Source: Paraburkholderia elongata (GTDB lineage: Bacteria; Pseudomonadota; Gammaproteobacteria; Burkholderiales; Burkholderiaceae). From it: a stretch of DNA of 64,000 nucleotides. A program made the translations under genes and the position numbers. Positions 8,518-17,381 of this stretch are shown here, one piece after another. A model generated the notes under the pieces. That model saw nothing but the letters and a program-made list of their open reading frames with translations. It did not search any database and was not told the origin of the DNA. The stretch lies in NCBI RefSeq assembly GCF_013177735.1, contig NZ_WOEZ01000126.1:112483-176482 (forward strand), read 5' to 3'. Within the stretch, counting starts at the first letter, position 1. Each line of letters begins with the position of its first letter.

Positions 8518-8709
8518 GCGCGTCAATGCCTGGGCGCGTGCCCACATCGCCACGCGGGAGCAGGCAGCACCCGGCAAGCAGCGCTCGGCAAGTCGCCGGC
8601 GCGCTGCATGCTGCCATCAAGGCGCAATAGCCACGCCATAAAAATTCCGCGCTGCACCACAGCCCGCGCGAGCGTTGCTTTTCCCCGCAAAGCCAGACCC
8701 CATGGGCCT

Positions 8710-8748
8710 CAGGCCGTTCCATACCCAGCGGAGCGGCCTGTTTCGTTT
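8710..8748 (+). terminator. Intrinsic terminator upstream of kdp
   Basis: CAGGCCGTTCC (8710-8720) pairs with GGAGCGGCCTG (8730-8740) to give an 11-bp stem with one G-U pair and a 9-base loop, followed by TTTCGTTT. It should end transcripts coming from qor and insulate the kdp promoter. Confidence 0.75.
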
Positions 8749-8808
8749 ACGTGTTTTTTATACCACCCCTGCCATCTTTGACCAGGCCTTTACGCGGATC
8801 GGCATAAC
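8741..8808 (+). promoter_or_regulatory. Candidate kdp promoter with T-rich upstream tract
   Basis: TTGACC at 8778-8783 is a fair -35; the only nearby -10-like hexamer is CATAAC (8803-8808) at a loose 19-base spacing. A T-run (8753-8760 and flanking) lies about 18-25 bases upstream of the -35. In E. coli KdpE binds a T-rich site just upstream of the -35, so this placement is suggestive only. The T-rich tract also serves as the tail of the preceding terminator. Confidence 0.3.
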
Positions 8809-8846
8809 GTTCTACCCATCCAAAGTCCGCTACTGGAGAACACAAA

Positions 8847-8960
8847 ATGGATGTGCTGTACGTCGGGGGGATGGTGCTATTCGCAGCGCTTACCTTTGCT
8901 TTGATTGCCGGCTGCGAGAAGTTGATGCAGTTCCGGCGCGGCCAGGGAGCACGCTCATGA
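8847..8960 (+). CDS. 37-residue membrane peptide heading the kdp operon
   Basis: A short reading frame starting ATGGATGTGCTG encodes MDVLYVGGMVLFAALTFALI followed by AGCEKLMQFRRGQGARS. It has one predicted membrane span (residues about 3-22) and a positively charged tail, giving an N-out, C-in orientation by the positive-inside rule. Its stop overlaps the kdpF start in ATGA, which indicates translational coupling. Similar tiny proteins ahead of kdpF occur in other beta- and gamma-proteobacteria and are often annotated only as potassium-transport associated. TGGAG lies 10 bases upstream. Function unknown. Confidence 0.75.
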   Translation: MDVLYVGGMVLFAALTFALIAGCEKLMQFRRGQGARS

Positions 8961-9049
8961 CCTGGATTCTGTGGTTATCGGGCGCTGCTACTGCGCTGCT
9001 GTTCGCTTACCTCGTCTATGCGCTGCTGCGCGCGGAGGACATTGAATGA
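8957..9049 (+). CDS. kdpF: KdpF, small subunit of the K+-transporting ATPase
   Basis: A 30-residue single-span peptide (MTWILWLSGAATALLFAYLV then YALLRAEDIE). KdpF stabilises the KdpABC complex in the inner membrane. The ending YALLRAE is typical of KdpF. It overlaps the upstream peptide by four bases and kdpA by four bases (both ATGA), so all three are translated in a coupled way. Confidence 0.9.
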   Translation: MTWILWLSGAATALLFAYLVYALLRAEDIE

Positions 9050-10851
9050 ACTCCAACAATGTCCTGCAAATGGTCATTTTTCTGGTCGTGCTGCTCGCGG
9101 CCGCAGTGCCCGTTGCCCGCTATCTGACGCGCGTGATGGACGGCACCTCTCGCGTGGTCCGCTTCGGCGGTCCGCTCGAGCGTTTGCTGTACCGTATCGC
9201 CGGGGTCGACTCGTCGACGGAAATGAGCTGGAAGCACTACGCCATCGCCACGGTCGCCTTCAACGTGCTCGGTGTGCTGGTCCTGTACCTCCTGTTGCGT
9301 GTTCAAGGCTGGCTGCCGGGCAACCCGCAAGCCTTCGGTCCGATGTCGGTCGACAGCGCCTTCAATACGGCTGTCAGCTTCGTCACCAACACCAACTGGC
9401 AGGATTACACGCCTGAGCAGACCGCCGGCTATCTGACGCAGATGCTCGGCCTGACGGTGCAGAACTTCCTGTCCGCTGCCACCGGCATCGTCGTGGTGAT
9501 CGCGCTGATCCGCGGTTTCGCACGTCATACGGCGAAGACCATCGGTAACTTCTGGGTCGACATCACGCGTGTGACGCTATACATGCTGCTGCCGATGTCG
9601 GTGATTGTCGCTGGTTTGCTGATGAGCCAGGGCGTGATCCAGAACTTCAAGTCGTATCAGGACGTGCCGACTCTGCAGACCACGACCTATGCGGCACCGA
9701 AGCTCGATGCACAAGGCAACCCGGTGAAGGACGCGAAGGGCAATGCGGTGACGGTCGACACCAAGCTGACGACGCAGACCATCGCCATGGGCCCGGTGGC
9801 GACGCAGGAAGCGATCAAGATGCTCGGCACCAACGGTGGCGGCTTCTTCAACGCGAACTCGGCACACCCGTACGAAAACCCGACGCCGTTCAGCAACTTC
9901 CTGCAGATCTTCTCCATGCTGATTATCCCGGCGGCGCTGGCCCTGGTGTTCGGCCGGATGATCGCGGACCGCAAGCAGGGTATTGCTGTACTCGCCGTGA
10001 TGACGATTGCTTTCGCCGCTTGCGTGGTGGGTGAAATCAGCGCGGAGCAGGCCGGCAACCCGACCCTGACCTCGCTGAACGTCGACCAGTCCGCCAATGC
10101 GTTGCAGTCGGGCGGCAACATGGAAGGCAAGGAAACGCGCTTCGGTATCGCGCAGTCGGGCATCTTCACGGTCGCCACGACGGCGGCATCGTGCGGTGCA
10201 GTCGACAACACGCACGACTCGCTGACCCCGCTCGGCGGCCTCTACCCGATGCTGCTGATCCAGTTGGGCGAAGTGGTCTTCGGCGGCGTGGGCTCCGGTA
10301 TGTACGGGATGCTCGTGTTCGCCATGCTCGCGGTGTTCGTCGCAGGCTTGATGATCGGCCGCACGCCGGAATACGTCGGCAAGAAGATCGAAGCGTATGA
10401 GATGAAGATGGTGTCGATCGTCGTGCTGCTCACGCCGCTGCTGGTGCTCGTAGGTACCTCGATCGCGGTGCTGACCGATGCGGGTAAGGCAGGTATCGCC
10501 AACCCCGGTGCACACGGCTTCTCAGAAATTCTCTACGCGTTCAGCTCGGCTGCGAACAACAACGGTAGCGCGTTTGCTGGCCTGACGGTGAGCACGCCGT
10601 TCTACAACTGGTTGACCGCGATTGCGATGTGGTTTGGCCGCTTCGGCTCGCTGATTCCGGTGCTGGCGATTGCCGGCTCGCTGGCGGCGAAGAAACGCCT
10701 GGCTGTCACCGGTGGCACGCTGCCTACGCATGGTCCGCTGTTTGTGGTGTTGCTGCTTGGCACCGTGCTGCTCGTCGGCGCACTGACGTACGTGCCTGCG
10801 CTCGCTCTCGGCCCCGGCGTCGAACATCTGATGATGATCGCCGGCCATTAA
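9046..10851 (+). CDS. kdpA: KdpA, potassium-binding subunit of Kdp ATPase
   Basis: A 601-residue polytopic inner-membrane protein that forms the K+-selective channel-like subunit of KdpFABC. A selectivity-filter loop TNGGGFFN is at residues 262-269, and a further loop SAANNNGSAFAGL is near 500. The length is a little above that of E. coli KdpA (557), the difference lying in a periplasmic loop around residues 190-250 with Thr, Lys and Asp-rich sequence. Start overlaps kdpF by four bases. Confidence 0.97.
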   Translation: MNSNNVLQMVIFLVVLLAAAVPVARYLTRVMDGTSRVVRFGGPLERLLYRIAGVDSSTEMSWKHYAIATVAFNVLGVLVLYLLLRVQGWLPGNPQAFGPMSVDSAFNTAVSFVTNTNWQDYTPEQTAGYLTQMLGLTVQNFLSAATGIVVVIALIRGFARHTAKTIGNFWVDITRVTLYMLLPMSVIVAGLLMSQGVIQNFKSYQDVPTLQTTTYAAPKLDAQGNPVKDAKGNAVTVDTKLTTQTIAMGPVATQEAIKMLGTNGGGFFNANSAHPYENPTPFSNFLQIFSMLIIPAALALVFGRMIADRKQGIAVLAVMTIAFAACVVGEISAEQAGNPTLTSLNVDQSANALQSGGNMEGKETRFGIAQSGIFTVATTAASCGAVDNTHDSLTPLGGLYPMLLIQLGEVVFGGVGSGMYGMLVFAMLAVFVAGLMIGRTPEYVGKKIEAYEMKMVSIVVLLTPLLVLVGTSIAVLTDAGKAGIANPGAHGFSEILYAFSSAANNNGSAFAGLTVSTPFYNWLTAIAMWFGRFGSLIPVLAIAGSLAAKKRLAVTGGTLPTHGPLFVVLLLGTVLLVGALTYVPALALGPGVEHLMMIAGH

Positions 10852-10881
10852 TACGGGCCATTCGAGAAAAACGAGGATTCA

Positions 10882-12966
10882 ATGACTGAACATAATGCAA
10901 CGCGGTCCATGTTCGATCCGGCGCTAGTGCGTCCGGCGATCGTGGACTCATTCAAGAAACTCACGCCACGCACGCAGTTCCGTAACCCGGTGATGTTCTG
11001 CGTGTACGTCGGCAGCATCCTGACGACGATCCTCTGGATCGCCGCGCTGGGCGGCCAGGCCGAAGCGCCTGCGGGGTTCATCCTCGCGGTCACGCTGTGG
11101 CTGTGGTTCACGGTGCTGTTCGCCAACTTCGCAGAAGCGCTCGCTGAAGGCCGCTCCAAGGCCCAAGCCGCGTCGCTGCGCAGTGCGAAGAAAGACGTGA
11201 TGGCCAAGAAGCTCAACGAGCCGCATCCGAAGTCGCCGATTCGCATTCTGACGGCGTCCGATCTGCGTAAAGGCGACGTGGTGCTGGTCGAAACCGGCGA
11301 CGTGATTCCGGCCGACGGCGAAGTGATCGACGGTGTCGCGTCGGTCGACGAATCGGCGATTACCGGCGAATCCGCACCGGTGATCCGCGAATCGGGCGGC
11401 GACTTTACGTCGGTGACGGGCGGCACGCGCGTGCTGTCGGACTGGATCGTCGTGCGCGTCACGGCGAATCCGGGCGAAGCCTTCCTCGACCGCATGATTG
11501 CGATGGTCGAAGGCGCGAAGCGTCAAAAGACGCCGAACGAAATCGCGCTGACGATTCTGCTGGTCGCGCTGACGATCGTGATGCTGCTCGCAACCGCGAC
11601 GCTGCTGCCGTTCTCGATGTTCTCCGTCGAAGCCGTCAAGGCTGGCCATGTGGTGAGCATCACTGCGCTCGTGGCACTGCTGGTGTGTCTGATTCCGACC
11701 ACGATCGGTGGCCTGCTGTCCGCCATTGGTGTGGCCGGTATGAGCCGCATGATGCAAGCTAACGTGATTGCAACGTCAGGCCGTGCTGTGGAGGCTGCAG
11801 GTGACGTCGACGTGCTGCTGCTCGACAAGACCGGCACGATCACGCTCGGTAACCGTCAGGCTTCGACCTTTGTGCCGGCGCCGGGCGTGACCGAAGAAAC
11901 GCTCGCCGATGCTGCGCAACTTTCGTCGCTCGCGGACGAAACGCCGGAAGGCCGCAGTATCGTGGTGCTCGCCAAGCAGCGCTTTAACATCCGTGCTCGC
12001 GACATGGCGTCGTTGCATGCAGTCTTCCTCGCCTTCACCGCACAAACGCGGATGAGCGGTGTGGACCTGCCGGGCCGCGAGATCCGTAAGGGCGCAGCCG
12101 ATGCCGTCAAGAACTACGTCGAAGCGAACGGCGGCCGTTATCCGACGGAAGTGAGCAACGCCGTGGCTGAAGTGGCGCGTCGTGGCAGCACGCCGCTGGT
12201 GGTGGCCGAGAAGGGCGAGCATGGCGCACGCGTGCTCGGCGTGATCGAGCTGAAGGACATCGTCAAGGGCGGCATCAAGGAGCGTTTCGCCGAACTGCGC
12301 AAGATGGGTATCAAGACCATCATGGTGACGGGCGACAACCGCCTGACGGCAGCCGCCATTGCCGCAGAAGCAGGCGTTGACGACTTCCTCGCGGAAGCCA
12401 CGCCAGAAGCCAAGCTGTCGACGATCCGCGCGCACCAGGCCGAAGGCAAGCTGGTGGCGATGACCGGTGACGGTACCAACGACGCTCCGGCGCTGGCGCA
12501 AGCCGACGTCGCAGTGGCGATGAATACCGGCACGCAGGCGGCGAAGGAAGCCGGCAACATGGTCGACCTCGATTCGAACCCGACCAAGCTGATCGAGATC
12601 GTCGAAATCGGCAAGCAGATGCTGATGACGCGCGGCTCGCTGACAACGTTCTCGATTGCCAACGACGTCTCCAAGTACTTCGCCATTATCCCGGCTGCGT
12701 TTGCGAGCACCTATCCGGCACTGAACAGGCTGAACGTGATGCATCTGGCCACACCGGCCTCGGCGATCATGTCGGCGGTGATCTTCAACGCACTGATCAT
12801 CGTGCTGCTGATTCCGCTGGCGCTGAAGGGCGTGAAGTACCGGCCGCTCGGTGCCTCGATCCTGCTGCGCCGTAATCTGCTGGTGTATGGCCTTGGCGGG
12901 ATCATCGTGCCGTTTATCGGCATCAAGCTGATCGACATGGTGCTGGCCGCGCTCGGCTGGGTTTAA
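10882..12966 (+). CDS. kdpB: KdpB, ATP-hydrolysing subunit of Kdp ATPase
   Basis: A 694-residue P-type ATPase that powers K+ uptake. DKTGTIT with the phosphorylated Asp is at residue 315, TGES (161-164) is the actuator loop, and GDGTNDAP is at 529-536. The Ser of TGES (Ser164 here) is the residue that is inhibitory when phosphorylated in E. coli KdpB, so that control may be conserved. It lies 30 bases after kdpA with GAGGA upstream of the start, and is followed by an intercistronic hairpin before kdpC. Confidence 0.97.
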   Translation: MTEHNATRSMFDPALVRPAIVDSFKKLTPRTQFRNPVMFCVYVGSILTTILWIAALGGQAEAPAGFILAVTLWLWFTVLFANFAEALAEGRSKAQAASLRSAKKDVMAKKLNEPHPKSPIRILTASDLRKGDVVLVETGDVIPADGEVIDGVASVDESAITGESAPVIRESGGDFTSVTGGTRVLSDWIVVRVTANPGEAFLDRMIAMVEGAKRQKTPNEIALTILLVALTIVMLLATATLLPFSMFSVEAVKAGHVVSITALVALLVCLIPTTIGGLLSAIGVAGMSRMMQANVIATSGRAVEAAGDVDVLLLDKTGTITLGNRQASTFVPAPGVTEETLADAAQLSSLADETPEGRSIVVLAKQRFNIRARDMASLHAVFLAFTAQTRMSGVDLPGREIRKGAADAVKNYVEANGGRYPTEVSNAVAEVARRGSTPLVVAEKGEHGARVLGVIELKDIVKGGIKERFAELRKMGIKTIMVTGDNRLTAAAIAAEAGVDDFLAEATPEAKLSTIRAHQAEGKLVAMTGDGTNDAPALAQADVAVAMNTGTQAAKEAGNMVDLDSNPTKLIEIVEIGKQMLMTRGSLTTFSIANDVSKYFAIIPAAFASTYPALNRLNVMHLATPASAIMSAVIFNALIIVLLIPLALKGVKYRPLGASILLRRNLLVYGLGGIIVPFIGIKLIDMVLAALGWV

Positions 12967-12972
12967 CAGGCT

Positions 12973-13000
12973 GTGTCCGGCGGCGTTGGCTGCCGGACAC
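12973..13000 (+). other. Intercistronic hairpin between kdpB and kdpC
   Basis: GTGTCCGGC and GCCGGACAC form a perfect 9-bp stem with a 10-base loop, 7 bases after the kdpB stop. There is no U-tract, so it is not a classical terminator. It could set the relative levels of KdpB and KdpC by stabilising mRNA ends. Confidence 0.55.
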
Positions 13001-13020
13001 GTCTAAAAGGATTGCCAATC

Positions 13021-13596
13021 ATGAAACTTTTTCGTCCGCTTATCGTGATCTTTGTCGTGCTGTCGGCGATCACGGGCCTCGCTTACCCGGCCGTGATGAC
13101 CGCCATCGGCCAGACCGCGTTCCACGATCAGGTCAACGGCAGCATGATCGAACAGAACGGCAAGGTGGTCGGCTCGAAGCTGATCGGCCAGCAGTTCGAT
13201 GCGCCGCAGTACTTCTGGGGCCGTCTGTCGGCCAACAGCCCGAAACCGTACGACCCAACGAACTCGGGTGGCTCGAACCTCGGGCCGACCAACCCGGCGT
13301 TGTCGGATGAAGTCAAAGGCCGTCTCGACGCGTTGAAGGCGGCGGGTACCGACATGTCGAAGCCGGTGCCGATCGACCTCGTGACGTCGTCGGGTAGTGG
13401 CCTCGATCCGGAAATCAGCCCGGCTGCGGCGGCTTACCAGATCGACCGTGTCGCGAAGGCGCGCAAGATGTCGCCGAACGACGTGCAGGCGCTGGTCGAC
13501 CGCTACACCACCGGCCGCCAGTTCGGTGTACTCGGTGAAGCACGCGTCAACGTGCTGCAGTTGAATCTCGCACTCGACGCTGCGCATCAAGGCTAA
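13021..13596 (+). CDS. kdpC: KdpC, accessory subunit of Kdp ATPase
   Basis: A 191-residue protein with one N-terminal membrane span (residues about 7-27) and a periplasmic domain. The motifs are FWGRLSANSPKPYDPTNSGGSN near residue 65, and GSGLDPEISPAAAAYQ near 125, both hallmarks of KdpC. It stabilises KdpFABC and affects its potassium affinity. I placed the start at the ATG after AAAAGGA; an upstream in-frame extension would lie inside the intercistronic hairpin. Confidence 0.96.
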   Translation: MKLFRPLIVIFVVLSAITGLAYPAVMTAIGQTAFHDQVNGSMIEQNGKVVGSKLIGQQFDAPQYFWGRLSANSPKPYDPTNSGGSNLGPTNPALSDEVKGRLDALKAAGTDMSKPVPIDLVTSSGSGLDPEISPAAAAYQIDRVAKARKMSPNDVQALVDRYTTGRQFGVLGEARVNVLQLNLALDAAHQG

Positions 13597-13614
13597 GCGG
13601 GTGGGGAGGACAAG

Positions 13615-13650
13615 GACGGCGCCCGGTGCGGCGCCGTCTTTGCCTTTTGT
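13615..13650 (+). terminator. Terminator-like hairpin after kdpC
   Basis: GACGGCGCC (13615-13623) pairs with GGCGCCGTC (13630-13638), a 9-bp stem with a 6-base loop, followed by TTTGCCTTTTG. It probably ends or attenuates the kdpFABC transcript, suggesting lower or separate expression of kdpDE. The sequence 13651-13766 has no clear promoter. Confidence 0.65.
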
Positions 13651-13766
13651 GGCGCGGCGTTTTGTGGCCGCCATTTGCGGTGAAGTCGCTGCAGTGCCAC
13701 CATGTACGTGATGCAGCCCCGTGGACCCACGTAGGCTGTCATCAAACAGACCCATAAACAGAAAGC

Positions 13767-16601
13767 ATGAACCGACCCGATCCTGACGAATTGCTCGACA
13801 AGCTGCAACGCGACGAAGAAAAGCGTCAGCGAGGCAGACTGAAGATTTTCTTCGGTGCGTCGGCGGGCGTCGGCAAGACCTATGCGATGTTGCAGGCCGC
13901 GCGGCGCCGTGCCGATGAAGGCGCGGACGTGGTGGTCGGCATTGCCGAAACGCATGGCCGCGGCGAAACCGCTGCGCTGCTCGAAGGCCTCGACGTGCTG
14001 CCGCTCGCGGTTATCGAGTATCGCGGCCGCAAGCTTGGCGAGTTCGATCTCGACGCCGCGCTCGCCCGCAAGCCGCAACTGATTCTCGTCGACGAACTCG
14101 CGCATTCGAACGTGCAGGGCGCACGGCATCTGAAGCGCTGGCAGGACGTCTACGAACTGCTCGACGCGGGCATCGACGTCTACACCACGGTCAATGTCCA
14201 GCACCTCGAAAGCCTGAACGACGTGGTCGGCCAGATTACCGGCATCCGCGTCTGGGAGACGGTGCCCGACCGCGTGTTCGATCGCGCCGACGAAGTCACG
14301 CTGGTCGACCTGCCCGCCGAGGAACTGCTCGACCGGATGCGCGACGGCAAGGTGTATTTGCCGCAGCAGGCCGAGCGCGCGGTGCGCAACTTCTTTCGCA
14401 AGGGCAACCTGATCGCGCTGCGCGAGCTGGCGCTGCGCCGTACCGCCGACCGTGTCGATGCGCAGATGCGGGAGTATCGCGCCGATCGTTCGATCCAGCG
14501 GATCTGGCAGGCGCGTGAGCGCTTGCTGGTGTGCGTCGGTCCTGGCCCGGAAGCGCCGATGCTGGTGCGCGCGGCGGCGCGCCTCGCCGCCAGCCTGAAG
14601 GCGGACTGGATCGCCGTCTATGTGGAAACGCCCGCGCTGCAGCGTTTGCCCGACGCGCGCCGCGAACGCACGCTGAACGCCTTGAAGCTCGCCGCCGAAC
14701 TCGGTGCCGAAACCGCAACGCTCGCCGGTACCGATGCGGTCGCCGCACTGATCGGTTATGCGCAGGCTCGCAACGTCTCGAAGCTGGTGGCCGGCGCTTC
14801 GGCGCGCACCGGTCTCGGGCGCTGGCTGCGCCGGCCGCTCGGCGAGAGCATCGCCGAACGCGCGGGCGATCTCGATCTCACGCTGATTCGAGCGTCGTCG
14901 GAACGTGATGGCGCTGAACATCGCCGCTTACTGAACACCACCGCCAACGCGTGGCGCGAGGCGTTGAGCACGGCGCGCGAACGCCGTTCGCCGCCGCGCG
15001 CCTACGGCATCGCGCTGGCGATTTGTGCGGCCATTACGCTGCTGTCGAGCCAGCTGATCGACCATATCGATCTGACCAACCTCGTCATGCTGTACCTGCT
15101 CGGCGTGATCTTCACCGCCGTGAAGCTGGGGCGCGGGCCGGGCGTCGTGCTGTCGTTCATGAGCGTGGCGGCATTCGATTTCTTCTTCGTGCCACCGCGC
15201 ATGTCGCTGTCGGTGTCCGATACGCAGTACCTGCTGACCTTCTTCGGCATGCTGCTGACGTCGCTCGTCATCAGCCATCTCACCTCGAGCCTGCGCCGTG
15301 AGGCGAGCGTGGCGCGGCGACGCGAGCAACGCACCGGCGCGATGTACGCAATGGCGCGTGAACTGGCGGCAGCGCTCACCACCGAGCAGATCGTCGGCAT
15401 CGGCAGCCGGCATGTGAGCGAAGTGTTCGGCGCGCGCGTCGCGATCCTGTTGCCGGACAGCGTCGATCAGGTGAAGCAGAAGATCGAAGACCCTGACGCG
15501 GCGATCACGCTCGAAGGCGAGACGCTCGATATCGACGTCGGCCAATGGGTCTACGATCAGCAGAAGCCGGCCGGACACGGCACCGATACGCTGCCGGCCG
15601 CCGCCGCGCTATACCTGCCGCTGAAGGCGCCGATGCGTACGCGCGGCGTGCTCGCGGTCGTGATGCGGGACGAGCGCGAGCTGGACGTGCCCGAGCAGCA
15701 ACGTATGCTCGACGCCTTCGCCGCGCAAATCGCGCTGGCGCTGGAGCGCGTGCACTACGTCGACATCGCGCGCGATGCGCTCGTCAATATGGAATCGGAG
15801 CGCTTGCGCAATTCGCTGCTGTCGGCGATTTCGCACGACTTGCGTACGCCGCTGACGACGATCGTCGGCTTCTCGTCGATGCTGGCGCAATCGCGTGAGG
15901 CGCACCCCGGTGCGCAACCCGGCGACGATCTCGTCGAAGCGATTCATGAAGAGGCGCTGCGCATGACCGGCATCGTCACCAATCTGCTCGACATGGCGCG
16001 CTTGCAGGCAGGCAGCCTGCAGCTGAACCAGCAGTGGACGCTTCTCGAAGAAACGGTGGGCGCCGCGCTGGGGGCGTGCAAACGCGTGCTGGCGAATCAC
16101 CCGGTGCAGGTGAAGCTGCCCGCGGATTTGCCGCTGCTGCACCTCGATGCCGTGCTGATGGAGCGGCTCTTTTCGAACCTGTTCGAGAACGCGGCCAAAT
16201 ACACCCCGCCGGATACGCCGTTGACGATCGGTGCGCAACGTCTTGACTCGGACGGCAAGTCGTTCGTACGCGTCGCGGTCGACGATAACGGACCGGGTCT
16301 GCCAGCCGGCATGGAAGCGCGCGTGTTCGAGAAATTCACGCGCGGCGAGAAAGAGTCGGCCAAGCCGGGCATCGGCCTCGGCCTCGCGATCTGCCGCGCG
16401 ATCGTGGAAGCGCACGGCGGTACAATCGGCGCGCTCAATCGGATGTCCGCGGACGGCCGCGTCGAAGGCGCGCGCTTCTGGTTCACGCTGCCGGTGGAAA
16501 CGCCGCCCGAAGCACCGGATGCGCTGGAAGACGAAGGCGCCGACGCCTTGCCGGACCTCGATTCAACTCTTAACCCGCTTTCCAAGCCTAGCCATGAGTG
16601 A
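13767..16601 (+). CDS. kdpD: KdpD, osmosensitive K+ channel sensor histidine kinase
   Basis: A 944-residue membrane sensor kinase. In order: N-terminal KdpD domain with Walker A GASAGVGKT (30-38), a universal-stress-protein-like domain (about 250-370), four membrane spans (about 400-500), a GAF-like region (about 520-660), then HisKA with phosphorylated His690 in SAISHDLRTPL, and the HATPase domain with NLFENAAKYTP, DNGPG and GIGLGLAI. All kinase boxes are intact. It senses low potassium and phosphorylates KdpE. Its last eight bases overlap kdpE. The length is close to that of E. coli KdpD (894). Confidence 0.97.
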   Translation: MNRPDPDELLDKLQRDEEKRQRGRLKIFFGASAGVGKTYAMLQAARRRADEGADVVVGIAETHGRGETAALLEGLDVLPLAVIEYRGRKLGEFDLDAALARKPQLILVDELAHSNVQGARHLKRWQDVYELLDAGIDVYTTVNVQHLESLNDVVGQITGIRVWETVPDRVFDRADEVTLVDLPAEELLDRMRDGKVYLPQQAERAVRNFFRKGNLIALRELALRRTADRVDAQMREYRADRSIQRIWQARERLLVCVGPGPEAPMLVRAAARLAASLKADWIAVYVETPALQRLPDARRERTLNALKLAAELGAETATLAGTDAVAALIGYAQARNVSKLVAGASARTGLGRWLRRPLGESIAERAGDLDLTLIRASSERDGAEHRRLLNTTANAWREALSTARERRSPPRAYGIALAICAAITLLSSQLIDHIDLTNLVMLYLLGVIFTAVKLGRGPGVVLSFMSVAAFDFFFVPPRMSLSVSDTQYLLTFFGMLLTSLVISHLTSSLRREASVARRREQRTGAMYAMARELAAALTTEQIVGIGSRHVSEVFGARVAILLPDSVDQVKQKIEDPDAAITLEGETLDIDVGQWVYDQQKPAGHGTDTLPAAAALYLPLKAPMRTRGVLAVVMRDERELDVPEQQRMLDAFAAQIALALERVHYVDIARDALVNMESERLRNSLLSAISHDLRTPLTTIVGFSSMLAQSREAHPGAQPGDDLVEAIHEEALRMTGIVTNLLDMARLQAGSLQLNQQWTLLEETVGAALGACKRVLANHPVQVKLPADLPLLHLDAVLMERLFSNLFENAAKYTPPDTPLTIGAQRLDSDGKSFVRVAVDDNGPGLPAGMEARVFEKFTRGEKESAKPGIGLGLAICRAIVEAHGGTIGALNRMSADGRVEGARFWFTLPVETPPEAPDALEDEGADALPDLDSTLNPLSKPSHE

Positions 16602-17292
16602 CCCGAGCATCACTGTCGTCCTGATTGAAGACGAAAAGCAGATTCGCCGCTTCGTGCGAACCGCGCTGGAAGGCGAGGGCATCGTCGTGCACGACGCCGA
16701 GACCGGCAAGCAAGGTCTTGTCGAAGCCGCGACGCGCAAACCCGATCTCGTCATCGTCGATCTCGGCCTGCCCGACACCGACGGTCTCGACGTGATTCGC
16801 GAGCTGCGTGGCTGGAGTGAGCTGCCGGTCATCGTGCTGTCGGCGCGCACCCAGGAAGCCGAGAAAGTCGCCGCGCTCGATGCCGGTGCGGACGATTACC
16901 TCACCAAGCCGTTCGGCGTCTCCGAACTGCTGGCGCGGATCCGTGCGCATATGCGGCGCCGCAATCAGGGCGGCGCGAACGAATCGCCGCTGGTGCGCTT
17001 CGGCGCGGTGACGGTCGATCTGGCCTTGCGTCAGGTGAGCCGCGACGGCGCCGCCGTCCATCTCACACCGATCGAATATCGCCTGCTCGCGACGCTGGTG
17101 CGCCACGCGGGCCGCGTTCTGACGCACCGCCAATTGTTGCGCGACGTGTGGGGGCCGTCGCACGTGGAGAGCCATCACTATCTGCGTATTTATATGGCGC
17201 ATCTGCGCGGGAAACTGGAGCGCGACCCGGCGCAGCCGGAGCATATCGTCACGGAAACGGGCGTTGGGTACCGGCTGGTCGGCGCGGTTTGA
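16594..17292 (+). CDS. kdpE: KdpE, OmpR-family response regulator
   Basis: A 232-residue response regulator: receiver domain (residues 1-120) with phospho-acceptor Asp56 in VIVDLGLP and Lys in YLTKPFG, then a winged-helix DNA-binding domain (about 135-230) ending GVGYRLVG. When phosphorylated by KdpD it activates kdpFABC. The start ATGAGTGA overlaps the kdpD stop, so the two are translated together. A new promoter for gdx begins almost immediately after its stop. Confidence 0.97.
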   Translation: MSDPSITVVLIEDEKQIRRFVRTALEGEGIVVHDAETGKQGLVEAATRKPDLVIVDLGLPDTDGLDVIRELRGWSELPVIVLSARTQEAEKVAALDAGADDYLTKPFGVSELLARIRAHMRRRNQGGANESPLVRFGAVTVDLALRQVSRDGAAVHLTPIEYRLLATLVRHAGRVLTHRQLLRDVWGPSHVESHHYLRIYMAHLRGKLERDPAQPEHIVTETGVGYRLVGAV

Positions 17293-17300
17293 CGCTACTT

Positions 17301-17309
17301 TGGTATAAT
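17301..17309 (+). promoter_or_regulatory. Extended -10 promoter of the gdx riboswitch transcript
   Basis: TGGTATAAT is a consensus -10 hexamer with an extended TGn motif. It starts 9 bases after the kdpE stop. No -35 is required or seen. Transcription would start near 17316, just before the first riboswitch hairpin. Confidence 0.7.
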
Positions 17310-17315
17310 TACAGG

Positions 17316-17362
17316 CTGTAAGGACGACCTTACGCATCCGCTACAAACGGGGACGGCCCCAT
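17316..17362 (+). ncRNA. Guanidine-II riboswitch (mini-ykkC)
   Basis: Two short hairpins with ACGR tetraloops lie in tandem. P1 is GTAAGG-ACGA-CCTTAC (17318-17333), a perfect 6-bp stem. P2 is GGGG-ACGG-CCCC (17349-17360), a perfect 4-bp stem. They are joined by 15 unpaired bases. This is exactly the architecture of the guanidine-II class, whose two loops dock and bind guanidinium. P2 ends 10 bases before the GGAG Shine-Dalgarno of the downstream guanidinium exporter, consistent with translational control. The matching downstream gene makes this call strong. Confidence 0.9.
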
Positions 17363-17381
17363 CTGACCATGGAGCTGTCTC

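Larger units (their letters stand above)
8518..8846. other. qor-kdp intergenic region (329 bases)
   Basis: No gene is supported. It contains a compound hairpin (8563-8615) with an outer stem GGCAGCA/TGCTGCC and an inner stem GCAGCGC/GCGCTGC, an intrinsic terminator (8710-8748), and a T-rich tract followed by a possible kdp promoter (8741-8808). Confidence 0.6.

Noticed and set aside
17289..17294. TTGACG as a -35 for the gdx promoter
   Set aside because: It is only 9 bases from TATAAT; the promoter is better explained as extended -10.
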